This document shows, piece after piece, positions 47,962 through 57,557 of a stretch of DNA of 64,000 bases. This DNA comes from Phytophthora colocasiae (taxonomy: Eukaryota > Oomycota > Peronosporomycetes > Peronosporales > Peronosporaceae). The notes under the pieces are model-generated. The model was not told the origin of the DNA. It made no database searches and saw only the letters and a list, made by a program, of their open reading frames with translations. A program made the position numbers and the translations under genes. The stretch's first letter is position 1. Each line of letters opens with the position of its first letter. The stretch covers positions 1,302,001 through 1,366,000 of the forward strand of contig JAGKQI010000045.1 of assembly GCA_018806915.1 (NCBI GenBank), given 5' to 3'.

Positions 47962-48108
47962 AGTTAAACTGGTCACTTGTTGTCACTTCAACTTCCTTAG
48001 TGACACCTCATTTTAGTGTCTCAAAAAGAAGTGACATCTTTACCTCGTTTTAATGACATTCTTCAATCTCACAACTTGCTTCCTACCGGAGTAATCAGGA
48101 GTGACAAG
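47962..48108. promoter_or_regulatory. Bidirectional promoter region
   Basis: Only 147 bp separate the two divergent start codons. GACATTCTTCAATCTCAC at about 48053-48070 resembles the oomycete Inr-FPR pair upstream of WASHC2. Confidence 0.4.
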
Positions 48109-50760
48109 ATGGCCGAAATGCTGGCGATAGAGGCCGCCCCTGGCTTCGAGAGCGCTTTAGCAGTGATCCCTCCCCCTCCTCCTCCCCCTTTAGATGATGA
48201 AGAAGGTGTTTCCCAGCCTGTTCCGCCCCCTGAAGAGCCCGAAGATGCTGGTTTGCCGAAAGCTTCTGAAGCGAAAACGTTGGCCGCTTTGGCCCATGAA
48301 GTGTCCAACTGGACGCTGCACTCGGACCACGACTTGCATCTGTTCCTAAAGCGGTACTCTACTGACCTATTTGCACGCACGAAGGACCTGGAGGACAGTG
48401 TACGAGATATTGCAGCGGAAGCGGATTCCGCCCATGTGCGACTCAAGAACACGTTCAACCAGTTTCTTATGTTGTCTAACAACCAGTTCATTGAGAACCG
48501 AGTGTATGATGAAGAGCAGGAGGATTTCTTTGGTGTGGAGAGCGGACAACCTACGGAGGAAAAGGAGCAGGAGAAACAAGAACCAGCAGCTGCAGATACT
48601 TCGACTAATCCTCCCGCCGAGAGCAAAGAGGCAGGGACTAAAGCTGCTGCAGAGTCAATTGTGAATAAATACAGGTCGGCTCTGGATATGGGAATGGAAG
48701 CGATGAAGCTCTTTGTGATGATGGACGAAGATGATGACACGAGTGACACGTCGTCACAGTTTGACACGGTCCTCGACATCTACAATGAACGTCCGCTGCC
48801 GTTTATCATTGGAACGAGGGAATTCCTGGAGGACGAGACACTTGGACTGGGTGCTGCACCTGAAGACTACTCCGATAGTGATAGCGACAGCGACTCGAGC
48901 TATGGATCGTCGTACAGCAGCTCAGACTCGGAATCCGACTCGGATTCAGATGAGGAAGCCAGGTCAAGAGGAAAAACACGCTCGTCACGCTCTAGATCGC
49001 GCCATCGGTCGAGCTCAGATGAGTCTTATGAGTCTTCTGTTGCAGCTCCACCTCCCAGACGACGTGCGGACTCAGACGAGAGTGACACGAGTGGACTCTT
49101 TGGCCGTCCACCACCGTCCCAACCATCGCGTAGACGTGCAGACTCTGACGAGAGCGACACAAGCGGGCTATTTGGGCGTCCGTCAGCCTCTCAACCATCG
49201 CGTCGACGTGTGGATTCAGATGAAAGTGACACGAGCGGCCTGTTTGGGCGCGAGCAAGAAGCACCACCGCCATTTGCAGCCCCCACGCCTGCAAGAAAGA
49301 ACCAGTTTTTCGACAGCTCGGACGAAGAGAGCGATGCTGGGTTGTTTGGTTCGGCACCGGCAGCCAAACCACGCGTGTTCGCCACCGATGAAGCGACCGA
49401 GTCGAAGCAACAACCTGCAGTGGTTCCACCCGTTGCTGCCGTTCCTCCCGCCCGTCGCGCTGCCTTCTCTGACAGTAGCGATGATGATAGTGACGACGAT
49501 GGACTCTTTGGCTCGACACCAACAAAATCGTCCACACCCGCTACGAAACAAATGGTGATTCCACCCACTGCCATCCCTCCAGCTCGACGCCCAGCGTTTT
49601 CTGATAGCAGTGATGATGACAGTGACGATGATGGACTCTTTGGAGCTGCGCCAGCTAAGCCTACCACACCTGCATCCAAACCTGTCGTGACGCCCCCAAC
49701 TGCCATCCCTCCTCCTCGACGCCCAGCATTGTCCGATAGCGACGACGATAGTGATGGTGGTGGGCTCTTCGGAGCTGCACCAACAAAGCCGACCACGCCG
49801 AAATCGAAACCTGTCGCGACGCCACCGACTGCTACCATTCCTCCTTCTCGGCGTCCTGATTTCTCTGACAGCAGTGACGATGATGATGATGGTGGACTGT
49901 TTGGAGCTGGACCACCAAAGCCGATTGCACCCGCTCAAAAACCTGTCGTGGTTCCGCCAACGGCTGCCAACCCTCCTGCTCGGCGTGCTACCTTTTCTGA
50001 TAGCAGTGATGATGAAGACGGTGGACTGTTTGGAGCTGCGCCAGCTACAACCACTGCACCTGCTCCGAAGCCAGTGGTAACAACGACGCCCGCTGCTATC
50101 CCTCCCCGACGTCCTACATTTTCTGACAGCAGTGATGATGACGACGATGGTGGGCTTTTCGGAGCTACACCAGCGAAACCGACCACGCCGGTATCGAAAC
50201 CTGCGATGGCACCTGCAGCAGCCGTCATCCCACCCCCTCGACGCCAAGTACTTTCAGACAGCAGTGACGACGACGACGATGGCGGACTCTTTGGTGCGAA
50301 ACCTGTAGCTATCCCTCCCGTTGCAACTTCCAAGCCCCCTCCGGTAATTGCTTCGAGACCACCACCTGTGGTTACGCGCGACGTCAGTGACAGCGACAGT
50401 GATGACGATGGCGGGCTTTTTGGAATCTCACAGCCCTCTAAACCTGCAACTACTGCACCGGTTACTGCTCCACCAGCACAGACACGACAGTCACGTGCGC
50501 TCAGTGACTCAAGTGATTCAGACGGAGGTGGTTTGTTCGGAGCTCCGCCCGTGCGATCTGCACCGACACCGTCACCAGCGCCAACACCAGCACCAGCACC
50601 AGCACCTGCTGCAGCCCCAACTCCTGCAGTGGCAACCTCCGTTCCACCACCTGCCAGACCACTTCTCAATCGCCAATATTCATCCGACTCTGACAGCGAC
50701 GACTGGAGCGACGACGACGGTGGTCTCTTTGGTCCGGCGAAACCCAAGTCCAAGCCTTAA
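48109..50760 (+). CDS. WASHC2: WASH complex subunit 2 (FAM21) homologue
   Basis: Start taken as the ATG at 48109 (an upstream in-frame GTG at 48016 is not a credible start). The N-terminal head domain matches FAM21: NWTLHSDHDLHLFLKRYSTDL, then LKNTFNQFLMLSNNQFIENRVYDE. This part binds the other WASH subunits. The long tail is disordered and contains 14 GLFG modules, most preceded by runs of Asp/Ser; acidic clusters around LF pairs in the FAM21 tail bind VPS35 of retromer. The WASH complex drives Arp2/3 actin branching on endosomes for cargo sorting. The tail repeats are more regular than in animal FAM21. Confidence 0.85.
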   Translation: MAEMLAIEAAPGFESALAVIPPPPPPPLDDEEGVSQPVPPPEEPEDAGLPKASEAKTLAALAHEVSNWTLHSDHDLHLFLKRYSTDLFARTKDLEDSVRDIAAEADSAHVRLKNTFNQFLMLSNNQFIENRVYDEEQEDFFGVESGQPTEEKEQEKQEPAAADTSTNPPAESKEAGTKAAAESIVNKYRSALDMGMEAMKLFVMMDEDDDTSDTSSQFDTVLDIYNERPLPFIIGTREFLEDETLGLGAAPEDYSDSDSDSDSSYGSSYSSSDSESDSDSDEEARSRGKTRSSRSRSRHRSSSDESYESSVAAPPPRRRADSDESDTSGLFGRPPPSQPSRRRADSDESDTSGLFGRPSASQPSRRRVDSDESDTSGLFGREQEAPPPFAAPTPARKNQFFDSSDEESDAGLFGSAPAAKPRVFATDEATESKQQPAVVPPVAAVPPARRAAFSDSSDDDSDDDGLFGSTPTKSSTPATKQMVIPPTAIPPARRPAFSDSSDDDSDDDGLFGAAPAKPTTPASKPVVTPPTAIPPPRRPALSDSDDDSDGGGLFGAAPTKPTTPKSKPVATPPTATIPPSRRPDFSDSSDDDDDGGLFGAGPPKPIAPAQKPVVVPPTAANPPARRATFSDSSDDEDGGLFGAAPATTTAPAPKPVVTTTPAAIPPRRPTFSDSSDDDDDGGLFGATPAKPTTPVSKPAMAPAAAVIPPPRRQVLSDSSDDDDDGGLFGAKPVAIPPVATSKPPPVIASRPPPVVTRDVSDSDSDDDGGLFGISQPSKPATTAPVTAPPAQTRQSRALSDSSDSDGGGLFGAPPVRSAPTPSPAPTPAPAPAPAAAPTPAVATSVPPPARPLLNRQYSSDSDSDDWSDDDGGLFGPAKPKSKP
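49050..50745 (+). repeat. Tandem coding repeats in the WASHC2 tail (GLFG modules)
   Basis: Three short copies of about 23 codons (RRADSDESDTSGLFGRP type, 49066-49250) are followed by about ten copies of a 35-45 codon unit built as PPARRPAFSDSSDDDSDDDGLFG plus a Pro/Ala/Lys linker. The repeat is degenerate at DNA level and should vary in copy number between strains. Confidence 0.8.
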
Positions 50761-50915
50761 CTGTGAGTCACGTATGGTCTCAAATAAGTGGAAACCACAG
50801 AGAAGAAGCAATGTTAAAGGTGTTAAGCCAATGACTACATGACTACCTGTTCATACAGTTGTAGAGCAAATTAGTTTAGCAAGCTTTTCCACTATTAAAG
50901 CATCCAGTATCTAAA

Positions 50916-52367
50916 ATGGAGAACCCGTCACTAGACCGCACATATCGAGGCCATAAGTCCGCCGTCACAGGCGTAAGCTTCCATCCGAATGGGCAACAGG
51001 TGGCGTCTTGTTCTTTAGATGGTCTAGTAATGATCTGGAACTCCAAGCCGCAGTTGCGGGCCTTCCGCTTCAAAGGTCACGCCGGACCCGTTCATTCCGT
51101 GTGCTTCTCCCCAACTGGAGATATCCTGGCTTCGGCCTCTCAAGACCGTACAGTTCGGTTGTGGACGCCCACTGTACGCGGTGATTCGGTCACTATTAAG
51201 GCCCATGCTGGTGCTGTACGTAGTGTGAGTTTCTCGACTTCCGGTCGAGAATTGTTGACTGCATCCGACGATATGTCCCTGAAAATCTGGACGCTGCCTA
51301 CGCGGCGGTTCCGGTGCAGTCTTACAGGCCACAGCAATTGGGTTCGTAGTGCCCGATTCAGTCCAGATGCACGGCGAATTGCATCGGGGAGTGACGATAA
51401 AACGGTGAAACTATGGGACTCGGAGACCAAGAGATGCGTCCATACGTTTTACGAGCATGCGGGGATCGTCAATAGCGTCACGTTCCATCCCAGTGATAAT
51501 GGCAATACGTTGGCGTCCTGCAGTTATGATAAAAGCGTCAACTTGTGGGATACCAGAGCTGGCAGATTGGTGCATCACTATAAAGCACACGAGGCCAGTG
51601 CTACTTGTGTGAACTTCCATCCGACGGGGAATTATCTTGTCTCGACTTCGCATGATAATTCCATAAAGTTGTGGGATGTGAGGGAGGGGCAAGTGCTGTA
51701 TACGCTGCAGGGACATGATGGAGCGGTGAATTGCGCGGATTTCTCACTGGATTGCAAGTTGTTGGCGTCGGGAGCGGTGGATTCCTGTGTCTTGGTGTGG
51801 GACGCAGATCTCGACAAGTGTCTGCACTTAGAACGACAAGTTCCGAAGGTTGAAGCGACGTTGGCGGTGAAGGAACGTCGTAAAAGTGCAAGTAAGAAGA
51901 GCGGAGGTTCAGGTGATGATAAAGAAGCTGGTAAAATACTTGCAAGATCCTCTTCACCAACTCCTACAGCTACACAGGCGCCGACTCCACAACAGAAGCC
52001 ACAATATCCCTACTCAGCGTCGAAATATGAAGTTCGACCACCGAGTTCGCCCATTCATTCTCCAGTATCCGACACATCAGCGAGGATGTCACCTCCTCCA
52101 CCGCCGCCGATTTCTCTACAGACGCCGAAATCACCTGGAAGTGAGACGAGATCTCCTACAAGTCAGAATGGAGCACCTACGTCTCGACGATACTCCATGG
52201 ACAACACGTTGCACCACATTGTAGGTCAGCTGGAGATTATCACGCGGACACTGTCGGTTCTTGAGAAGAGGATCTCTATTAACGAGGACCGTATCTGTGA
52301 AGTGGCCAGAGTGCAGAAGGAGATTCTAGAGCGTCAAAGAGAAGCAGCACGACGAACTCAGCAGTAA
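50916..52367 (+). CDS. POC1: Centriole protein POC1 homologue
   Basis: 483 residues from an ATG at 50916, single exon. Seven WD40 repeats fill residues 1-300; the first is RTYRGHKSAVTGVSFHPNGQ and the later ones are equally regular (GHAGPVHSVCFSPTG, GHSNWVRSARFSPDA, EHAGIVNSVTFHPSD). A disordered Pro/Ser-rich linker follows. The C-terminus (HHIVGQLEIITRTLSVLEKRI...RQREAARR) is the POC1 motif, a coiled-coil. POC1 stabilises centriole and basal-body microtubules. Its presence fits an organism with flagellate zoospores. Confidence 0.92.
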   Translation: MENPSLDRTYRGHKSAVTGVSFHPNGQQVASCSLDGLVMIWNSKPQLRAFRFKGHAGPVHSVCFSPTGDILASASQDRTVRLWTPTVRGDSVTIKAHAGAVRSVSFSTSGRELLTASDDMSLKIWTLPTRRFRCSLTGHSNWVRSARFSPDARRIASGSDDKTVKLWDSETKRCVHTFYEHAGIVNSVTFHPSDNGNTLASCSYDKSVNLWDTRAGRLVHHYKAHEASATCVNFHPTGNYLVSTSHDNSIKLWDVREGQVLYTLQGHDGAVNCADFSLDCKLLASGAVDSCVLVWDADLDKCLHLERQVPKVEATLAVKERRKSASKKSGGSGDDKEAGKILARSSSPTPTATQAPTPQQKPQYPYSASKYEVRPPSSPIHSPVSDTSARMSPPPPPPISLQTPKSPGSETRSPTSQNGAPTSRRYSMDNTLHHIVGQLEIITRTLSVLEKRISINEDRICEVARVQKEILERQREAARRTQQ

Positions 52368-52442
52368 CGCAAAAGACAAGAGGGGGAGTCACTAACTTTT
52401 CAAATGCATACGCTAGTTGCTACAAGTACTCAACCCTGATCT

Positions 52443-53321
52443 TCATTCATCAGATCCATCACCGTGTGCAAGAGCTTCGAACTCACTTGGATCTCCAATA
52501 TGCAGAGCGTTCAGGGCTGCCATCATGTCTGCTTGTGCGACTTGCAGCATCAATCTTCGCTGGCGGTTAAAGTACATCAACAAGCGAGAGGAAAACTCGA
52601 TCTTCTTCCCGATCAGCCGCGATACCAGCCCTTCATTGCTCAAGAGGTGTGGGAACAGCGCCACGAACGTATTACGCGTGATTCGACCAGAAAGATGAAC
52701 AAGGACTTCAACGACACAGCCGCTATGATCGTTGCAAACCCGCCGGATCGTACGAGCTGCTTCCCCTGGAGTTGTGCTGTCGACCATAGCCAAAACTCGG
52801 ATAGATTCCACAGTGAAGGAGTGATTGCTGAATGAAGACGGACCTTGCTGCATGACGAACTGGTGAACACCACCACTTGCCTCTGGATCACGTTGGCTGA
52901 TGTGGCTGCGAGAGGAAAAGAATCCACGGGAACTTGGAGTTAAACCGATTGCACCACTCTGCAAGATATCAAGCAGACCCCATACCAGCTTCAGTACGTC
53001 GCTTTTGAAGCGCTCGCCGTTTAGTAACATCCGAGTGACATGGAGGTCTCGACGCTCCAGCAATTGACGGATTTGTTGCCGAACTTCGTTGATATCCAGC
53101 GTGAGGTTGTACACTTGAGACTCGTACGCCTGGTACGCCTGGCGCTGTCGGCGCTGAGCAACACTCAACGCATGGGATCGCACCCGTTGGTTGTCTGGAA
53201 CAGGGCCACATCTCGGTACCAAGGGAGAGCTTGAAGGTTGATTTCCTGGCGGGTCGGATGCTGGGAGTGGGCTGATTTCTTCGCTCTCCGGCGAGGAACA
53301 CAACAAGGTGGTCATCTTCAT
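52443..53321 (-). CDS. Putative bZIP-like or coiled-coil regulatory protein
   Basis: ATG at 53319-53321. Residues about 45-100 hold a basic stretch (RVRSHALSVAQRRQRQAYQ) followed by a helix with spaced hydrophobic residues (YNLTLDINEVRQQIRQLLERRD), which resembles the divergent bZIP domain common in oomycetes, but the usual Asn/Arg pattern of the basic region is incomplete. The remaining 190 residues (EVLVHLSGRITRNTF..., RRLMLQVAQADMMAAL) show no known domain. A DNA-binding role is therefore only suggested. It is convergent with POC1 (75 bp apart). Confidence 0.55.
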   Translation of the reverse strand: MKMTTLLCSSPESEEISPLPASDPPGNQPSSSPLVPRCGPVPDNQRVRSHALSVAQRRQRQAYQAYESQVYNLTLDINEVRQQIRQLLERRDLHVTRMLLNGERFKSDVLKLVWGLLDILQSGAIGLTPSSRGFFSSRSHISQRDPEASGGVHQFVMQQGPSSFSNHSFTVESIRVLAMVDSTTPGEAARTIRRVCNDHSGCVVEVLVHLSGRITRNTFVALFPHLLSNEGLVSRLIGKKIEFSSRLLMYFNRQRRLMLQVAQADMMAALNALHIGDPSEFEALAHGDGSDE

Positions 53322-53362
53322 AACTCGCACTGGTTGATTTCCGGTTGCTTGCTAATACGCAA

Positions 53363-53589
53363 ATGGCAAACACTTCAGGCCAAGCCGAGTTGGTGGTAAA
53401 GACGTCGAGTGAAGTCGCTTCTTACATGGAGGACGAACTTCGTCCGACCAAGACCTGGTTGTCGGACAACTGACAAAACCACGCGAACCTCGACTAGCTA
53501 AGATGCGTTTCCTTTGTACAGGCTACAAAATTGCGTATCGTCCAGTATTCTGGGACGGAGCGGATAGTATTTTTCAACGCCTTGTGTAG
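53363..53589 (+). CDS. Possible small two-exon gene
   Basis: An ORF of 36 codons starts at an ATG at 53363 (MANTSGQAELVVKTSSEVAS) and ends at 53473. A strong acceptor (TTTCCTTTGTACAG, ending 53521) is followed by a second coding-like stretch (YKIAYRPVFWDGADSIFQRL) that stops at 53587-53589. A donor with matching phase would be GTCCGA at about 53443, which is not canonical. It lies between the divergent bZIP-like gene and the 3' end of PTPS. I do not recognise it; it could be chance. Confidence 0.3.
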
Positions 53590-53743
53590 ACGTGCTTGCT
53601 CTTGTTTATCCGGCATCTTCGTGCTTCTACAACAAGTGTAGAGAAATCGATCGGTTTTCAGTGAAGCTTCGTTTGACTAAATGCTCACACTGCTCGACAA
53701 TGCGTGTCACCACCGTTGAGGTTTTACTTGTACATGTTGTAAA

Positions 53744-54747
53744 TTAAAGTGTTTGCGTACAAATTGTACGTTCATACGAAGCAAACTGCTGCTCAGCTTC
53801 AGATATGGTCACCTCGAGCTTCTGAACCCGACGATTCTGTATGCGCATTAATCCACAATGTCAGCAGCCAACCATAGATGCAAATTCTCAAATTGTAAGT
53901 ACCAGTAAGGCTTGAAGCGTGAATTTCTCCACAAGTTGGTCACTCTTGAAAAAAAAAGAGTCATATCAACAATATGCTCTTGTTCAAAGTACAAATGCTG
54001 AGTACGTACGATGTACATTGCGAGCTCCTCAGCAGAAGAGTGGACAATTGGAAGCATCGAACAGTCCGCCAGTGGAAAACTGAATGTCGCCATATCTTCT
54101 GTGGTAATGTGAATATTCGGACCCTTAACCGAAATCTACAGGCAAAGAACATGTTGTTAATGATAGTTATGTTTTTCTCGAAAGAATTCCACTCACCTCC
54201 ATGGCATCGCTCTTCATAGGAACCAGAAAGGATTCGTTCAAGTCCTTGCATATTATCCGTGAAATTCTCTTGATCTCCCCAAAGTCAACTACGTATCCAT
54301 CTGATCCAACTTGCCCTGTAATCGTGACGGCACACCGATAGTTGTGACCGTGCAATTTCTCTCGGAATCCCTGGTAAACCGCACAACCTAAACTGTTAAA
54401 CATGATACAATTTCATCCGTAATACAAACATCTCCCACCTTGTACGCGATGAAGTGTGCAGCATTGAACTTCATGTAGTCTTTCGACACATGAACCTTTA
54501 CCAACTTATTAAAGTTGGGAGGAGGAGTCACCACCGTCTTAGTGACAGCATTGACCTCCTGCTTGGCATATCCAACTGTGTCAAGTGTGGGTGGAACACC
54601 TGAGCAATGTTGATTCAAGGGTCCGTCGACCATACTACGCGTCATGATCTGAGGGTCGACGATGAATTCCTTCCCCATAGTTCGTAACGATAAACTTTCA
54701 CTGTGCTGGGTCAAGTGAGGGCTAAAGCGCTGTTTGCAGTGTGACAT
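53744..54747 (-). CDS. PTPS: 6-pyruvoyl-tetrahydropterin synthase, type III (five exons)
   Basis: Exons (minus strand): 54747-54439, 54370-54197, 54135-54010, 53944-53903 and 53836-53744; the introns are 61-68 bp and GT..AG, and the joined length is a multiple of three (247 residues). Key motifs: FNAAHFIAYK, then REKLHGHNY with zinc-binding His, SDGYVVDFGEIK, TTEDMATFSFPLADC, VHSSAEELAMY and a C-terminal KLEVTISEAE. The residue three before HGH is Glu (E-x-x-H-G-H) and no Cys precedes it; this is the PTPS-III type, which makes 6-hydroxymethyl-dihydropterin for folate in place of FolB. A start at a later ATG (about 54679) is possible. Confidence 0.85.
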
Positions 54748-55291
54748 CGGAGTATACTTGTTCGTCTTCAAGACAAGGCGTCTAATCTACAAGTTGAACC
54801 GGACTCGCAGCGTCTAATCTCGTTTAACATTCATGACACTGGAAAACCTCCGAAGTAGAATAATTACGGCGGTGACAAGCTTCCAGTGTACGGCTGTCTA
54901 CTAGGTCGCTGCTATCCAAACCAACGATTTACTGGTGGGTGATAACATGAAATTGTGGCACGACTCGTGTTAGCAAGTGAGGTGATGACAACCAACACCA
55001 ACACGGGGAAAAAGTTGCCACGTTGTTGGTTTCTATAACCCAGCTGGATCTACCTCACGGCGAGTTCGAGTTCGCACCGTCCGACATGTCCTTCGCGGCT
55101 ATACGTTTTTAAAGAGTTGATCGTTCTCACCGACTTCGGAAACCAGTATGATCCCACCAGCAGATCCCGAATTTTATCTCGACTACCAAAACGCGGCCAC
55201 TTCCACTCGTTTCTGCATTTCGCTAGGGCGTCGTCCAAGCTCAGCACTTCGTCGAAACGACGACTTGGTGGGTTAGTATTGACAGTCCCCC
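54748..55291. other. Divergent intergenic region between PTPS and the lipase array
   Basis: No gene seen apart from short chance ORFs. It should hold the PTPS promoter and the first lipase promoter. Confidence 0.5.
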
Positions 55292-55309
55292 TTCAGTCTG
55301 TATTTTGCC
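55292..55309 (+). promoter_or_regulatory. Inr/FPR-like core promoter of lipase 1
   Basis: TTCAGTCTGTATTTTGCC, 30 bp before the ATG at 55339. It matches the oomycete initiator (TCA at the start) plus flanking TTTTGCC element. Confidence 0.5.
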
Positions 55310-55338
55310 ACACGTGACGGAGGTCTCAATCAAAAGTG

Positions 55339-56835
55339 ATGCCAAAGCTGTTGCCATTGTTTTTGGTTTTTCTCCTTTCGCCTCTTTCGGTTTTGGCCGG
55401 TAACAGTTTCCCTATCGTACTTGTTCACGGATTCAGTGGATGGGGGCGTGACGAGCTTTTCGGACTCAAGTACTGGGGTGGTCTACAGGGAGATATCCAG
55501 GAAGATCTCGTCAAGCAGGGTTATACTGTGTACACAGCCTCAATCGGACCATTTTCCAGTAATTGGGATCGGGCATGCGAGCTGTACGCTCAAATCAAAG
55601 GTGGTTTGGTGGACTATGGAGAGAATCACTCAGCTACTCATGAACATTCTCGTTACGGACGGAACTACACTGCTCTTTATCCGGAGTGGGGTGAGGAGAA
55701 CTCGGATGGATCAATTAACAAGATTCATCTCGTGGGGCACAGTATGGGTGGTCAAACTGTTCGAATGCTGGCTCAAATGCTCGAAACGGGCTCATCTGGA
55801 GCTCCAATTGAAGAGGATTCAACATCGCACCCGTTGTTTCAAGGCGGTAAGAGCTGGGTGCATTCCATTACGACCATTTCATCACCCAACCAAGGAACAA
55901 CTTTAGCTGACGGGTTTTCAAAGATTGGAGATGGGGTGAAGGACGCACTGGTGGGCATTTTGAGTGTTCTCGGCGTGGCTGGTGATGCCACAAAGGCCAT
56001 TTATGATGCACAGCTTGATCAGTGGAATATTTCCTCCAGAATCGACGGTGAGAGTATCAAAGCGTATTTCGACCGGGTTTTCTCCAGTAAATTATTCGAT
56101 CCATCATTCAAGGATACTTGTCTTTGGAGTTTATCCCATGCTGGAGCCAACGAGGAGAATCTGTGGGTCACAACTCTCGATAATGTATATTACTACAGCT
56201 ACGCCACAGTGGATACCTTCTCGGCAGTCAATTGGAGGCTCAAGAAGATCGCACTACCGAATCCGCTGACTATGAATCCTGCCTTTGACGCGCTTTCAGT
56301 GTTTCTAGGTAGTCGGTACGCTCCAGACACGCTCAAACTCACCACTGAGTGGCAGCCTAATGACGGTGTTGTCAATACTTTCTCTATGAGTCACGATGGA
56401 CTGGGGGAACTTGTCAAATTCAGTGGCAAGACAGAAATTGGCAAATGGTCTCAAATGGAACAACTCACTGGTCTGGATCACATGGACGTCATCGGATTTT
56501 CACTTTTTACAGAAGTTACCGACGTTTATTCGTCGCTTGTCAAGATGCTGGCGAGTTTACCGGTGGATACAGAGGAGCGGAGCAGTGTATACAACAAGGA
56601 CGTCCACGAGACTGTCAACGGGGCGATTTCGTCTTTCGTTTCCGCTCGATCACGGCTTCAAACCGTGAATGATTTAGAGAAATTTTGCGAAAAATTCGAC
56701 AACCAAGTACGGACAGAACTACTGCGCTGCATTGCTAGCGCAAGCAAGAAAGCAGAACATCACCGAAACTTCACCACAAAGTTCTGGAGGGAAGTCACGA
56801 ATCCCAACAAAAGGTTGTTCAGCTCGGCTTCGTAG
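55339..56835 (+). CDS. Secreted triacylglycerol lipase, bacterial family I.5-like, copy 1
   Basis: ATG at 55339 (an upstream GTG is in frame but not needed). A signal peptide (PLFLVFLLSPLSVLAG) is followed by the lipase fold: oxyanion region FPIVLVHGFSGWGRDE, the zinc-binding stretch WDRACELYAQIKGGLVDYG with HSATHEHSRYGRNY, the nucleophile VGHSMGGQTVR (Ser in GHSMG), SPNQGTTLADG and the catalytic His in GLDHMDV. The DRACELYA...DYG...H...H arrangement is the zinc site of Bacillus/Geobacillus family I.5 lipases. It hydrolyses ester bonds of lipids outside the cell. Its C-terminal 60 residues differ from the other copies (HHRNFTTKFWREVTNPN), so this is the most divergent copy. Confidence 0.88.
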   Translation: MPKLLPLFLVFLLSPLSVLAGNSFPIVLVHGFSGWGRDELFGLKYWGGLQGDIQEDLVKQGYTVYTASIGPFSSNWDRACELYAQIKGGLVDYGENHSATHEHSRYGRNYTALYPEWGEENSDGSINKIHLVGHSMGGQTVRMLAQMLETGSSGAPIEEDSTSHPLFQGGKSWVHSITTISSPNQGTTLADGFSKIGDGVKDALVGILSVLGVAGDATKAIYDAQLDQWNISSRIDGESIKAYFDRVFSSKLFDPSFKDTCLWSLSHAGANEENLWVTTLDNVYYYSYATVDTFSAVNWRLKKIALPNPLTMNPAFDALSVFLGSRYAPDTLKLTTEWQPNDGVVNTFSMSHDGLGELVKFSGKTEIGKWSQMEQLTGLDHMDVIGFSLFTEVTDVYSSLVKMLASLPVDTEERSSVYNKDVHETVNGAISSFVSARSRLQTVNDLEKFCEKFDNQVRTELLRCIASASKKAEHHRNFTTKFWREVTNPNKRLFSSAS

Positions 56836-56859
56836 AGGTTAACTCCCAAAGCTAAAATG

Positions 56860-57035
56860 TATACGAGTGTAACGTGTTTGTGCAGCGATATTGACGTTAA
56901 TCAGTGTGGCGTTCAGCATTTTGGTGCGGTAATTCTCTGCATAAGTGTTGATAGGATCTTCATACAGCCCCTCGAGGTCTGGATACTGGCAGCAGCAGTA
57001 ATGAGCGATGAAATAGCAGTATGTGTTCACTACAA
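56860..57035 (-). pseudogene. Inverted 3'-end relic of a fourth lipase gene
   Basis: On the minus strand this DNA reads closely like the 3' coding end of lipase copy 3 (61080-61230): CTGCTGCCAGTATCCAGAC, then a tract coding for EDPINTYAENY. It lacks about 9 bp found in copy 3, is frame-disrupted and has no other lipase domain. It lies in the opposite orientation to its neighbours, between copies 1 and 2. Confidence 0.75.
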
Positions 57036-57513
57036 GTAAACACTGGATGTTCACACTGGATGTTCTCGTCGGCATTCAAGCTCGTAAAGCAGGCTGTTGA
57101 TGTCTATGCTTCAAGCACCCATGTTGGTAAACGACTGTCGAGTCCCAGATTCGCTTCTCGTCCGTCATGCTTCGGTTCGGGCGTGTCAAACTAGACGTCA
57201 AAGGCTTGATTCCGTCATGCCACTCCGAGATTACAGTGGCACAGCTTCCCAGACGCAGCACCGAGGATTGCATCAGATGGCTGCAACACACTTCAAGGTG
57301 TCATCAACCGGACAGGCAAAGGGTACTGGTGGAAGGCAGCTGGGTGCACGTGCTAGCAGTGACTTGGCAATGCCCACGATGCCCAACACGCTCCATGACA
57401 CTGTCATTGACAGTTCTGCGCGACCAAAGTGGAACGTGTAGCCTGAATCCCCTCCCCCCCCCCCAAGACATCTTGCTGTCCGAGGCTCGTTAATTCCTCT
57501 TCAGTCTTCTTGA
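57036..57513. other. Intergenic region with an 11-base C run
   Basis: No gene seen. A run of 11 C (57454-57464) precedes the lipase 2 promoter. Confidence 0.45.
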
Positions 57514-57530
57514 TCACTTCGCAATTTGCC
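57514..57530 (+). promoter_or_regulatory. Inr/FPR-like core promoter of lipase 2
   Basis: TCACTTCGCAATTTGCC, 28 bp before the ATG at 57558. It fits the YCAYTYY initiator followed by MAWTTTNC. Confidence 0.6.
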
Positions 57531-57557
57531 TCGATCTTCACAGTTCCAAGCCCAAAG

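Noticed and set aside
49191..50753. Long minus-strand and alternate-frame ORFs over the WASHC2 repeats
   Set aside because: Shadows of a repetitive coding region; no recognisable domain and no promoter context.
52640..53373. Alternate minus frames over the bZIP-like gene
   Set aside because: Shorter and without the basic helix pattern of the main frame.
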